DNA of 64,000 nucleotides from Juglans regia. Its lineage: Eukaryota; Streptophyta; Magnoliopsida; Fagales; Juglandaceae. Made by a program: the position numbers and the translations under genes. The stretch is from the NCBI RefSeq assembly GCF_001411555.2, contig NC_049904.1, positions 29,153,370 to 29,217,369 on the forward strand, read 5' to 3'. Below are positions 1 to 12,100 of the stretch, one piece after another; position 1 is the stretch's first letter; the number at the start of each line of letters is the position of its first letter. Below the pieces are notes generated by a model. That model was not told where the DNA came from and did no database searches. It saw only the letters and a list, made by a program, of their open reading frames with translations.

Positions 1-1866
1 AAGATCATAGGCCCTAGATGTTGTTCTTCTTTGTCATACCCACCTGCTCAAAAGAAGAATTAAAATAAATACAATAAGAAGATGTTATTACTTTGAAAAA
101 CACTAATACAGAACTCAGAATAAAAGAAGGTTGAAATTAAGAAGTCAAGGGAGAAAATGAATAAAAGAAGGTTGAAATAAATACAATGAGAAGATGTTCT
201 ACTCCTGGTTTATGTAAATTGTTTTGCCACCTAATTCAGTTACAGTTTTATACCATGCAGTATTATTCGTTGACAGAATGTTTTACTGTTCTGTACGGTT
301 ACTTTTAGCTCAAAAGTTATTTTACTCCAACAAGGAAAATGAAGGAAATATATTTTAAAATACATTTTCGATTAAACTGAATTCATTTACCTTGTGACCG
401 ACCAGATGATGGTCTTGGTTTGTTGTACTAGGGTGAAATTTGAGTGAGTGTGTGCAGAATGTATCTAGTTTTTGTGTTTTACGTGTAAGTATAATGGTTT
501 TTGCAATTGTCACTATATGCAAGATGCAATATATAATCATGTATGATTGGATAGGTTGGTGGACAAATTTTGCCAGCAGCTATTATCTAAGGAATTAAAT
601 ATGTTGAATGTTTGCTTAGAATTATTTCTGGACTAAATCCACACAATAAAGTAGTAGATTAAAGCTTGTAGTTGGCTTCGTGTATGGTGGAGTATCAAGT
701 GAATATCATCATGTTAATTTTGCAGCTGATTATGATAACAGATGAAGTTTAGAATTTTTTGTGTTGTAGATGAAAAACGTTCTAACCATTGTTTAGATTC
801 CTGGTTTTAGTAGAAGTCATGTTCAAGAATCTTCTAGCATTTTTGTTTCATCCACTGTTTGATTTTGAAGAGAACTGGGGCCTAAATAATTAAATGATAA
901 GTTATCAATAGAAGCCAAGAGTGCACCTTTTACTATTGTTTGTTGTGTGGGTCTTATGGATGGATGTTCTATAGTTCCTGTCAGTGTGAACTTGGAACTT
1001 AATTATAAAGCGAGGCTGAGATTGTCTTCACCTATCTTATATATATATTTAGTGTTCCATACTTACTGAACATTCTGCAAGCACAAAATATTGCAATTTA
1101 AAATGTCAACTGCATATTCTACTTCGAATCTCCAAAACGAACTGTCCATGCAGCTCATGCAAAAGCAAGGGCCCTAGTGCTTAGAGAAACTAAACGGTAT
1201 AGCAAGAGGGACAAAGACATAAATAATTCAAACATGCATATACTTACTCTTCCTTTTTTAAGAGAGTAAAATCTGATTAATTCTAATTTTCAGGGCAAGA
1301 AAAATAGTTTCAAATTAAAACCACATCATGAAGAAAAGTACTTTAAGTAGCTCAGATCCATTTAGTGACTGTTTTCTAACACGCTAATCCGACTGCTCTT
1401 GTTTTTTAGGCAATATATGGCACCCTTTCTGTTATTATAGTTATAATATGTATTTATATATATAGATTAAGCTGGGTAAAGAAGATAGAGTTCTTAAATT
1501 ACTTGGATTATTTTTGGTTACGGCAGTAGTTGCTCCAAAATTGCAAGCAATATTAGAAATTAATGGTTTATTGTTTAGAAATTTGGGTATAGAGTAAATG
1601 AAATGATTGTTCTTCTTGAAAGAATATCATCTCCATTTACTATTGAGAAATTAATGGTTTATTGTTTATTGGTTAATATTTCAGTTATTGAGTTAGGCTA
1701 GGATCATATTGTGGAATGGTGAGTTTCATTCTCAAGCATTGTTTATTTACTATTGTTTGGTTTTAGTTTTTTTATTCTTAAGCATATATTATAGTCCTTT
1801 CATTTGAGTTAAGGAGATCATAATATGGTCATATTAGGGGCAGGGATCTTTTCAGAGAATGTCAAA
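1..1866. other. AT-rich intergenic DNA, no gene seen
   Basis: No coding potential, RNA gene or bounded repeat is recognisable here. The only open frames are short and unsupported. It could be flanking or intronic sequence of a gene outside the window, but no splice-joined coding segment was found. Confidence 0.5.
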
Positions 1867-1902
1867 AGAATTTTACCTTACAGATCTGTAAGGTAAAATT
1901 CT
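1867..1902. repeat. Perfect 36-bp palindrome
   Basis: The left half AGAATTTTACCTTACAGA is followed with no spacer by its exact reverse complement TCTGTAAGGTAAAATTCT, centred on AGATCT. It lies about 35 bp before the CACTA-type repeat block. It could be a fold-back MITE remnant or a transposon footprint; function unknown. Confidence 0.9.
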
Positions 1903-1935
1903 GCTGGCGTGGATTTTTTTTTTTTATATTTTCTG

Positions 1936-2409
1936 AAACACTATTTGCGGCGAGTACATTTCGCCGCAAATAATTTTTTTGAAAAGAACGCTATTTGCGG
2001 CGACTGAATATCGCCAGCAATATCCTTTTGCAGCAAATTTAACCGCTGCAAAAAAGAGTATATAAGGCGATTTTTTAACATGTCGCAAATAATATCAAGA
2101 TATTTCCGACGATTTTTTTGTGTATTAGCGACGATATAAAACGCTGCAAATAGTTTTTCGCAGCGAAACAAGACTGAAATCTTAACGTTATTTGCGGCGA
2201 AAAAAATAATATTAGCAGCGAAAAAAATCACTGTAAATAAAAATTTTTGGCGATGAATTTTATATTTCACTGGCAAATATTTTAAAAGGCTCTACAATTG
2301 CGACGAAAGTCCGGCGCAGCATAAATCGCTGCCAAAAAATATTTACAGCGATTTATGGTGTTATTTGCGGCGAATTTAAGCACCGGGAAAGACCATGTTT
2401 CTTGTAGTG
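1936..2409 (-). mobile_element. CACTA-type transposon end with subterminal repeats
   Basis: The right boundary reads CACTACAAGAAACATGG on the minus strand (2393-2409), which is the classic CACTA terminus. Inside it are many direct and inverted copies of a CTATTTGCGGCGA / TCGCCGCAAATA motif, as expected for CACTA subterminal repeats. No transposase is visible and the opposite end is not clear, so this is a non-autonomous or deleted copy. Confidence 0.75.
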
Positions 2410-2624
2410 CCGGCTGGTAGTAGAGCAAGGAGGCTCCGCCTGTTCGTCGGAACCACCGAGAGTAGTACTATCGGTGGGCTGGATTGAGATCCAGCGTTAG
2501 GCTATCATAGGAAGCGACATGAATCATTTACGGTACCTAGATACCTAGCTAACCTCTCAAGTTTCGAGTGAGAAAAGAGATAAGATTATGTATTTATTGA
2601 GTATTTAAATTAAACATAAAAAAT

Positions 2625-2770
2625 GGTTTGTATAAATTTTAAATAGAAAGGTCTAAAATTTTGTAAAAAAATAGATATTATCTTAAAATAGTATAAAAAA
2701 ATTAATTTTTATTAATGAGGTTTACTTTTTTATAAAAGACTTGCACGTGCATTAATTACTCATTTAATAT
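2625..2770. repeat. MITE-like AT-rich repeat, family with AAAGACTTG ends
   Basis: The stretch shares the order AATAGA-AATT, AT-rich arms, then TTTTATAAAAGACTTGCACGTGCATTAA with the copy near 10290-10435, and more loosely with those near 53320 and 62103. Ends were not defined by a target duplication. Confidence 0.4.
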
Positions 2771-2852
2771 CATTTGAAAAATCTAGTCTAGTAGCTATAA
2801 ATACTACTCACGTGGAGTTTGCATTATATATGTGTATTTTTCTTCCATTCTC

Positions 2853-2989
2853 ATTACAAAAAAACTGTTTATTTGTGGCCAGTTAATTCCAACGAAATTA
2901 TTATTTACAGTTAAAATAAATCTATTTTGATCACAAATAATCTTTTCGTCGCAATTAAATGGTCATAAAAGTCCATTTTTCTTGTAGTG
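2853..2989. mobile_element. Short CACTA-like MITE
   Basis: The right end is TTTTTCTTGTAGTG, whose reverse complement is CACTACAAGAAAAA. The left end CATTACAAAAAAACTG is a degenerate partner. The interior has repeated TTTGTGGCC / GTCGCAATTAA-type units. It is about 137 bp with no coding capacity. No clear 3-bp target duplication was seen. Confidence 0.5.
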
Positions 2990-3611
2990 GATCTAAACTA
3001 TAGAACTAGCTAGGTTAGAAGTAAAAATTCTAGGTGATTTAAATCTTATGGAAGTGCATTAGGATGTAGTACTAGGCCTTTAATACTTATTTTTAATCGA
3101 TCGATGATTTAATCTCCCTTTTTTTTTTTAAATTTATTATTTACATCTCTTACGGTGAAAGAATACCTAATTACAAGATGAATTAAGCATGGATGTTATA
3201 TAAAATACCAAAACCAAGCTTTGGTAAAAATATATACTAAAGACTAGCATATATACGTACAACCATTTGCTATGCAAAGAAGAACAGTTCAAAACTGATC
3301 GAGCAGTACATTAAACCAATTATCTATAGAAAATCCATGGAGTATTTATATATAACAATATTTGCTGATTAAAAAGAACAAATATTCATCATGTACGTAC
3401 GACGTACGTGTTTATAGCAGTAGTAGTGATCAATATTCCTAATTAACAACTAAGCATGCAAGGGCTTCATATATTCTAATTAAATCCGGCAGTTAACAAG
3501 CTAGCCGCATAAAAAGTATAAGACAAACCCAGCACAGATGCAAATGCAATGGGGAATCGTACGTAGCGTCTTTTGAACCAAACCACGTCAGCTTTAATTT
3601 GCTAACACACG

Positions 3612-3654
<43 letters not shown>
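3612..3654. repeat. (TA)n microsatellite
   Basis: About 21 uninterrupted TA units. Likely length-polymorphic. Confidence 0.95.
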
Positions 3655-3656
<2 letters not shown>

Positions 3657-4387
3657 ACATCATGTTCTCATCAGCTTTTAGTGCCAGAATTGAGTTAATC
3701 CCTTCATTTGCATAGTCCCATGGGATGGTAGATTGATAGGTGTAGACATTAATGCCGTACGGCTGGATGACAGCTTAGATCATACATGAGAGGAAAGATG
3801 GATAGGTTGCTGCTGGGCATGCGACCGGATGTCCATGCAGCCTGCATGGGAAATTAATCAAGGAGCTTTCTGGCGATTTTGGAGCTGGTGGCCATCTTTT
3901 TCGAACAATTCAGAAATTCATGTATTCTCTGGCCAGGAGCTAATCTTGTCTGCCCTTTTCCAGTCTCTACAAAAAGTAACAATTCATTTATATAGATCGA
4001 ATCTATGATTCAATAAACAGCGAATTAGAGATTCTCAATATCATAATTAAGGTTTTTGAATGAAGATTTAATTCCCTGAAAAGGAGGATTAATATAAATC
4101 ATCATTAAATCGGAGCCTGTTAAGAACCATAAGAAAAAAGTAAAATAAAAGTAAATCACAGGCGATATAAAGTTTACGTAATTCGGTTATATATATGGTT
4201 ACGTCCACAAAATTGCAGGAAATTTTATTCAAATGATAATCAAAGATTTAGTGTGGCGATCATACAAAAGTTTAATATAATATATAGTAAATCTTAATTA
4301 TTGGGTTAAGTTAATTTAAGAGGCAAAACGAATGAAAATAATTTGTCCATGCATGATTGCTCCGTATTGTGCTGCTCCATAGCTTTA

Positions 4388-4690
4388 AGGCTGCGTTTGG
4401 TTGTAAGACGTCTCAGTTAAGTTTAGCTGAGCTGAGTCTAATTTTAAATTGAGTTTAATATCCAAATAGTACCTAACTCTTAAATTACTAAACTCTTATC
4501 AACTCAAAACTTCCTTACACGTGAGATCCATAACTTTTTTCAACTTTTTATAAAAAGTACTACACTGATCATCTTATATTCAAATACACTTTAAATTCAG
4601 TTAGATGAACTTCACATAACTCTCTCAACTACTCAACTTATTACTATTCATAAAAAATTGAGTTCAGCTCAACATCTAAATGCAGCCAAT
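4388..4690. mobile_element. hAT-like MITE with GGCTGC ends
   Basis: The left end GGCTGCGTTTGGTT pairs with the right end AACATCTAAATGCAGCC, whose reverse complement is GGCTGCATTTAGATGTT. The interior is rich in AACTCAA and TTGAGTT blocks in both orientations. This TIR style is common in dicot hAT-type MITEs. No exact 8-bp duplication is visible. Confidence 0.55.
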
Positions 4691-5363
4691 TAGTCTCATT
4701 GAAAATTCATAAAAAAATACAACATATCCTTATTGAGTTAAGTTATCAGACCGAACGAGTTATCACAAATACAATCAGACTCCACACGTACATATATATA
4801 AACCCAACAGAGCAATAGTGTACTGGAACGCAAGTCAGAAGAGATGAATTCGTTTTAATCCTGAAACATATTGCTGAGATTTCGGATCACTTTCAAGGTA
4901 TATATAAATAAGCAACTAACTTCTTAATTTGAGATATATAAATATCTTTCACAACCCTCCAGGCTCCAAACAACTTTTGGATTCACCAGTTTTCATTGAA
5001 ATACTTCTTAAAAAGTTCTGTCCATTTAGAAAAAGAAAGGGGATTGATATGACAAATTCATGACCGACTTTATAAACTCTATATAATATTAATGGAAATA
5101 TTTTATCCACCTAGAAAAAGAAATAAAAAGAAAAATATCTTATCCCTATTTATAGCAACAGTAGTCCAAAAGTTTATAAAAAACCGTAGAACATCGGTTA
5201 TATAGTTTTGTCCCGTTCTCGCCTCACTTGTCAAGTATAATTTATACATATGTATATGCATATATATAGACATGTGGGTACCACAGTAATGGGCCAAATG
5301 TGATTAACCATTGATCGAAATGGCAACTGATGACCAGGAGCGGTGCCGATCCTGTTTCCTGAA

Positions 5364-8300
5364 ATGGATGAACCTCCAACATCAAGAACTCTCGAAACTC
5401 CACCAAGCCCTAACCCTACACGCCTCTCCATGACCGACAGCAATGAACACAACCTTAGCCAACTCGCACAAAAGTGCATCAAACACTTTCAAGACTACGC
5501 TGACATGCGAAGCCAACTAGCCCACAACGACGTTTCTGCTTTCTTCATTAGCCCCTGCTGGTGCACCGACTGGGAAAACTGCATGCTTTGGCTCAGTGGT
5601 TGTAGACCATCTCAATATATCCGTCTCGTTTATGCCCTAAGTGGGTTGGAGATCGCGGCCCAACTGGATGAGTTTCTTTAGGGCAGGAGCACTGCCGGGA
5701 CTCTAGGCGACCTCTCTTCCAAACAGTTTCACTGTAATACCCAGGCCCTTGGAACCCAAGACCAGACAGTATGTAAGCCCAACCTTTTATGAGGGAACGA
5801 CGCCGTTTTAGTAAGATCTTCCCCCTCACATTTCAGTTGCTTTCTCCAATTTCTTCTCTTTCCTTTCAGTTTTCTTTACTCCTGAAGTTTACTCCACCCT
5901 GGTTTCCAAACCTCCACGTCTCTACGATTTCTCTTCTACTCCTTATCCTCATATCACAACTCCCCTCTATAGAACATGCTCTCTCCCTCTGATAGCCACT
6001 GTGAATGTCAACTTTCTTGTCACCGCTACCATCTTGCACTAACATTGTGTAGACACCCGAAAACCACCATGCATCACCAAGTATAAGCCACCATCTTCTC
6101 TTCCCTTCATGCTGCGGTCACCTGCCCTCTGCTTTATACCCCAACAGAAGCTTCCCCCTCCACCATTGACCACCATGGAAACAGCCCAGGAGCACGGCTC
6201 AACGCACACACAAGGACCTCTGTTTTGGTCAAGCTGAAACAAAGCACCCACTCTCTCAAACTTTTCCCCCCTCTGTGTTCGGTTCCTCTCGTTTTCCCTC
6301 TCATCATCTCTCTGTTGTCGCTGCCCGTACACTCCAGATGACTGCAGGTCACCTTTGTTGCTCAACCACCATGTTGCCGCCCATTATCAAACTACCGCAA
6401 CAACCCTTGCCCAAAAAAAAAAAAAAAAGAGCATGGTTCCGTTAAACACAACTTCCATGCTAGCCGCATGGTCACTTGTCGTCCATGCGTCGTAGCCCAC
6501 CCGTGAACCCGCAAGTGGAGCCACCGCAAATCACGGGCAAGACTCCATGGTCGGACTGCAGCCCCCACGTTGCATGGTCCGTAACTCCCTCTCCCTCTTT
6601 CTCTTGGATTCTATCTCTTTCTCTCTCGTTGTCAGTGCACATCAGCCAAGCCATACACCGTAGATCTAGTCCAGCCGCCGCTTCCGTCATCCCTGGCCAC
6701 CCCTCTCGGTGAGTATGGACTGATCCTTATGCACAATTTGAATCTGTAGGTTATAATCTCATAGTTCTTTCTTTGTTGTGACCATGCATGCTTTACCCAA
6801 AGAGCCCATGTATATATTTTTATTTCCTTAAACACCCTTGTCATCAGATGGTCTAAAAGGCATATTTTTATATTAAACTAGATTTCATAGAAAATATTTA
6901 AAGACTTTTATTATATTATTGGGTATTAGTTTTATGGATTGATTTTGGTAGAAATTTGTAAGTGTTTAAAATTATGTTTTTAAAACACTTTAAGCCTATT
7001 ATATGTAATAAATCTTGGATAGTTTTAAATTAGATATGATGAGTAATTTACGATGATTCTTAATATAAGTATTATTAAGAATATTTTATGAATTAATATT
7101 GCTTAAGAAATTTATGACTTCCTACTAGATTATATATTGGCAGTATTAAATTAGTGTTTTAATAATAGTTTATCGAGATATGAGTTTTAATTACAATTAT
7201 GTTAATTTTCGAAATGAGTTTAAGTTGTTTTGCCATACTTGATAAAATTATATTATAATAAGTTAAGATTATTTGTAATGATAATATATTTATTAGATTT
7301 CGGATAACTATATAGTTACCAATGCCAATTCCGTAGTATGAATTTAAGTAGATGGAGAGTTTTAACAGTTCTTTTAGAAGTTTAGTAACGTTTAGTGTTT
7401 CTTATAGGTGACGATTGATATTCATTCAGCACGATTGTGGAAAGATTAAGAAAAGTTAAAAAGTCCAGGTAAGTGGAGTTCTTATGCTAGATTTGTATAA
7501 AAAAAAATGAATTGGGGTTGGTTTGTAAAAATGTGCATATTATTTTAAAAAGAAAATGTGAAAAAACAACTCAGTATATGTTTTGCATTCACTCATGAGA
7601 TACATATGAAAGAAAAAATAAATGCTTTTGACATGAATAGTGTAGACATGAGCAGTATTTGACATGTTTCTAAAATACGCAAAAGAGCGAATACAATATC
7701 TGTATATTGTTGTACATATAATATGAAAATGATTTGGGTTTGTTTATGATCAAATGGAAATGATATGAATATGTTCAACAAGTGGTTTGATATGATATGA
7801 ATATGAAAAACCTTTGGCATTCTTATATGTTTTGATTATGATTCTGAATATGGTTCTGATATGGTGATATTGGTTCACTTGATATGGTTGGTATCAATGT
7901 GATATGATATGATATAAGTGCACCTACTTTGGAAATAAAATGGTCTTTTATGTGTTCTTTCCTATGTGCGCACTTGGGGAGATTGCAAAATGGGAAGTCT
8001 CACAATATGATACTGCCTGATTTGGCCACCGGGGATAGCATAACCTTACCACAGGGGTTAAACATGGTATATAATTTGATATGATATGATAAGATGAAGA
8101 TGTTCAGTTATGTTATGCCAAAGTATTTTTGAATATGAAAAGTGTCTTTAAATATGAACAGTTTGTTTTTTGTTTTGATTTTCTGATAACATGTTTCTGA
8201 GATCTGCATATGAAAATGAAATATTTTGTTTCTGCATACTAAACTTTCTGAAAAGGCTCATGTTTACATACTAATATATATTCTCTGCTTATTGAGTTGT

Positions 8301-9021
8301 TGATAATTCACCCCTTATTTCCATGACATTTTTTAAATATTTTGATGATACACTTGGGGATTAAGACTAGAAATCAAATATAAGGCTACGTAAGCATAAT
8401 GAAATAAGTACAAATATGGTACTTTGGTTATCTAAACATTTTATTCAATAGTTCTATTTTTGCTTTGTCGATTGGGTATTTTGGAAGGTTGGGGTTTATT
8501 TTGAGATTTAGATTATTCATATTGGAGTAGTTGATTTGAAACAGTGAGTTGTATGCGTCATTAAAAACTTTGGAGTCTATAACTAAATGATTGAGACATG
8601 ATTTTGAGTGACTAGTAGTAACTCTCCTACCCATTTGGGATCGAGGTGTTACATTCGCCTCATCAACATGTTACAAGGAAAGACGATAAGATCTGAGGAA
8701 AAGTTGACGGCCAGGATAGAGAGCTTGCAGGAGGACGTGGAGGACCAGCCCATTGCAGTGATTGTGAAGGGATTGAGCTGGGTCGGCGAGATGAATGGGG
8801 AAGTAAACAGAGCTCTGGACAAACATAAGGAAGAAATGGCGGGTATTTTGGAAGAGATGTATAGGCTGAGGTTGAGCACGCTTAAGGAGTTGGTCGGAAT
8901 ATTGATGCCGAAGCAGGCGGTGGATTTCTTGGTGGTGGGTAAGAAGCTTCACCTATGTGTGCAAGAGTGGGGCAAAAGGAGGGAAGACCTGAGGCATGAC
9001 AGAGAGGAAATTATATCATGA
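5364..9021 (+). pseudogene. DOG1-like gene split by a solo LTR
   Basis: The first part (5364-5732) encodes a DOG1-domain N-half with SAFFISPCWCTDWENCMLWL and PSQYIRLVYALSGLE. The second part (8659-9021) encodes the C-half with INMLQGKTIRSEEKL, LQEDVEDQPIAV and MPKQAVDFLV, ending at TGA 9019-9021. A TAG at 5679-5681 interrupts the first half in frame. Between the halves sits a 2.9-kb LTR with a 5-bp duplication (TTCAC/TTCGC). Removing the element and one duplicate gives SSKQF followed directly by RLINMLQ in the same frame, so the gene was continuous before insertion. DOG1 family proteins act in seed dormancy and ABA signalling. I chose ATG 5364; an upstream in-frame GTG at 5343 is unlikely. 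Without readthrough it cannot make a full protein. It is a paralogue of the gene at 12101. Confidence 0.88.
5733..8653. mobile_element. Solo LTR (2921 bp), Gypsy-like, inside DOG1-like gene
   Basis: The element begins TGTAATACCC and ends GGTGTTACA, giving imperfect terminal inverted repeats of the TGTAACACC type. It is flanked by TTCAC (5728-5732) and TTCGC (8654-8658), a 5-bp target duplication with one transition. There is no coding domain, primer-binding site or second LTR, so it is best read as a solo LTR. Its size and the CTTGGGGAGATTGCAAAATG and ACCGGGGATAGCATAACC blocks recall long LTRs of chromovirus Gypsy elements; that family assignment is inference. Confidence 0.8.
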
Positions 9022-10067
9022 AAATGAGTACTATGCATATATAGATCATAAATGAGAAATAATTTGGTTCTTTCTCTCTCCAAAACTAGAGATAACTGGC
9101 CATTTAGGTTTTGGGTTTTGGTTAAACCCTTGGGTGCATGCAAGTATTAATGTAGTAGATTAATTGCTTAAATGAAGAATGCATTGTAGCATGTTAATTA
9201 ATAGATTATATTAATTATAAAGGTTGTTGTAATATATAATAAAGTTGTGTGCATGATATATATGATCATCCGGTATATATATGTATCGTGTGACTTATAA
9301 TTGGACGGGTAATTAGTTAAATATAATTAATATAGGTCACATCTCTATTTAATATAATATATATATATATATATATTTATATATATCTCGCATCTTTTTG
9401 TTCGTAGTTGTGGGCTCTTTCACCTAGCAAATAATTAAGGTTTGATTAATAGTACATGATCATGAGTTTCAATCATTCGGAAAAGCAAGTAGCTAGATGA
9501 TGCCAGAAGTCTTTGAAATGTCACGCTTCTATTTTGGCTATCATATAAATTTTATAAATCAATCACTTAATTAATTATTTGTACATGGTGATTGGAGGTT
9601 TTGGGAGTGAGATGAGAATTTTATATTTTGTGTGAAATTTTAAAATATTATGTTTTAATATTATTATTATTATTTTAGAATTTAAAAAAGTTAAATTATT
9701 TATTATATTTTATATAGAAATTTAAAAAATATGTAATGATGAGATGAAATAAGAAAAATATATAATGATGAGATAATGATTAATATACCACATATCGATT
9801 TTCGATTATAAAACTCAAAATAATCAATTGATATTTTCTATTTGTAAGCCAATCGAGTACAAAAAAATATATATATTTATAATAAATTATTTACGACGAA
9901 ATAAACTAATTTTGACAAGAATTCGGTAATTTCCTTTCTGCCTTGGTTCTTAACAGACTTTTGAGTATAATATATATTAATTGGATTTGAGCCTTTTGAG
10001 TAGTGAGAGACTCTTTTGGGGGGCCACTGGGCCTAGTTGGTTGCTTGCCTTGTTCATGTAGTTTATG

Positions 10068-10262
10068 AGAAATTATATTTACAGTTATAGAATACAAGTA
10101 TAATATAATTTTTTGAAAAAAAAATAAGTAAATACAAAATTTACATAAAATAAAAATTAATTTTGTAATTTATAATAGTGGACATTATTTTTTTTCAAAA
10201 CGACTATGCGGCACTAACGCATTTTACGACTGTATATAATATTACTCTAATTATATTGAATC
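10068..10262. repeat. MITE-like element, family B copy 1
   Basis: One end reads TATTTACAGTTATAGAA and the other TTTTACGACTGTATATAATATTAC, imperfect inverted partners. Similar roughly 165-185 bp elements occur near 56190 and 59672 with ATTTGCAATCGTGAA / TTCACGATTATATGTAAA ends. No target duplication is defined. Confidence 0.45.
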
Positions 10263-10289
10263 TTTGCCCTACACTTATTATATACAAGA

Positions 10290-10435
10290 GTAATGTTAGA
10301 TACAATTTTTAAATAGATAAATTCTGTGTATGCCTTTTATAAAAAAATAGATCTCATTAAAAAAAAAAATTTTTTTATACTTTTTTAAAGTGAGATCTAT
10401 TTTTATAAAAAGACTTGTGCATTAAAGAGTTTGTT
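10290..10435. repeat. Fold-back MITE-like element
   Basis: The interior is an imperfect hairpin: TATAAAAAAATAGATCTCA pairs with TGAGATCTATTTTTATAAA across an A/T-rich loop. The sequence then continues AAAGACTTGTGCATTAA, shared with the 2625-2770 element. Confidence 0.5.
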
Positions 10436-11959
10436 TTATATATATATATATAAGCAAATGTGATAGGACCGCTCATGTAAAAATTAAATACGTTAGGGAT
10501 CAAAATTAAGGGAACAAATCCATGGGAGCATACTATCATTTTCTTTTAATCATGGGAGAATCTACACAACACCACATAAACAATCACCCTCGGTGTCCCA
10601 GCCGATTTCGTGGGTGGCTGAAAAACTGCCACCCAGAACCATCATGGGGTGGTTTCTTTTTTCATGTATGAGCCACCCGGGGTGGCCACCATGATTGGTC
10701 ACTTCAAAATTCTTTGAATTTTTTGTTTAATAATTCGACCATACATTATCAACCTGACATAATTTAATTTTGTAAATATAAAAGTGGTTGGTTAGGATTA
10801 GATGACGAGGATGATAGAGATTTGTTTAAGTTGTTACATTGTTGAGTTAGATAAATGTAAGTATTTTTATCTTTATCTATAAACATTTAATTTGAATTAA
10901 GTAGTTATTCGATAATGAGTCGATAAGTCAAGAGGGTGTGATCTGATTTTCAAAAAGTTAGGAGCTATCCAGTAACGGAACAATTATCTGCCGAGAAGAC
11001 TTAACGCTAGGTGTCAACAGACGTGTCAGCAGACTTATTCCCAGCAGAGTCCTCCCGTCAACAAATTTCTATTGTGCCTCAAATTCCTAACAGACTCAAT
11101 TTGTCAACGGAGTTCTACTACAGATCAAATACTATGTAGATTATTTAAATGAGGATTTCTGCTGAGGGAATAGAGCTTTTTGATTAGTTATTTCTCAGAG
11201 CTTGTGGATTTGAGAGAGATCTAAGTGCATGAGTGTGAGAAGATAGAATTTTCTCATGTTTTTCAATTCTCTCTTTGAGTATGTGCTTACTCTGAGTCGG
11301 AGTTGAAGTGGTCAAGTTCAGCCACTGGAGTTCTAGAATGGAAGTTAATAGTTTGAAAATCGATATAGGTTTTGGCTGCTACTGCGATAGAAGACAAACG
11401 GGTAAGAGAGTCAAGTTACAAAAGTTTTGTAATTAATTTTTAAATAATAAGACTGACTTTTCTGAATTTGGCTATTCCAAAAATTTTACTTTTGAGGAGT
11501 TCTTAAAAAAAAAATTCTTCCTAATCAAAATTAATATTACACATTTTTATTATTTTATATATTTGATTATTTATCCGATTATTTCATTATGGAAAAGGAT
11601 GGAAAGGTATATTTGTTAAAGAGCTCTAGATCTACGTCTCCTAGTCCTAGATTAATTATCATCAAACCCGAGTCATATGCAAGGTAAGAATTGGACATGT
11701 GTGGGACCCCGAGGATCCTGTGAGCCACGAACAGCCTAAACACATTCCACGTAGAACACAGATGTGTTCCACAATGACACGTTTCAACAAAGAATTCGAA
11801 CACCAGCTGGTAGATTTGGACGACTATTCAAATTAAGAATGGATTTGATCAAGAAAGGAAGAAAGCTGAGCATAGACTCATGTCCGTCTCTTCCTCTTTG
11901 CAAAACGTAACACAGCCTTTCAAACCACGAGCAGCCAATTGCAGTTGCTGCGCGGAAGC

Positions 11960-11967
11960 CATGCATG
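11960..11967 (+). promoter_or_regulatory. RY element CATGCATG in DOG1-like promoter
   Basis: CATGCATG lies about 83 bp upstream of the TATA box of the 12101 gene. A nearby GGCATGCC gives a second partial core. RY motifs bind the B3 factors ABI3, FUS3 and LEC2 in seeds, and DOG1-like genes are commonly seed- and ABA-regulated, so seed expression is a reasonable inference. Confidence 0.6.
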
Positions 11968-12042
11968 CACCAGGCATGCCACTTGCACAGTGGCTTCCCC
12001 TCCTGTTTCCATCTGGTAACATGCGCACAACCTCACCTTGCC

Positions 12043-12051
12043 TATATATAT
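12043..12051 (+). promoter_or_regulatory. TATA box of the DOG1-like gene
   Basis: TATATATAT sits 50-58 bp before the ATG at 12101, which would place transcription start about 25 bp before that ATG. This is why the in-frame ATG at 12038, which overlaps the TATA box, is rejected as the start. Confidence 0.65.
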
Positions 12052-12100
12052 CTCATTCATAGCACAACCCCATTTTGTCCATCACCTTTGTTTTTTCTCT

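Larger units (their letters stand above)
9022..12040. other. Intergenic spacer with MITE-like repeats
   Basis: No gene is recognised. The spacer contains AT microsatellite near 9358-9385, an AT-rich GAGATGAG-type MITE remnant near 9600-9775, two MITE-like hairpin elements near 10070-10262 and 10290-10435, and a GC-richer block at 10585-10700 with GGGTGG / CCACCC inverted units. The stretch 10750-11560 resembles a degraded non-coding element but has no bounded ends that I can define. Confidence 0.5.

Noticed and set aside
1941..2276. 111-codon minus-strand frame
   Set aside because: It lies wholly inside CACTA subterminal repeats; the protein is just the repeat translated.
6039..6712. Proline/arginine-rich frames near 6.0-6.7 kb
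   Set aside because: They are inside the solo LTR, overlap on both strands and have no domain.
12038..12100. ATG at 12038 as start of the DOG1-like gene
   Set aside because: It overlaps the TATA box, and the extra 21 residues are not DOG1-like; ATG 12101 fits the promoter better.
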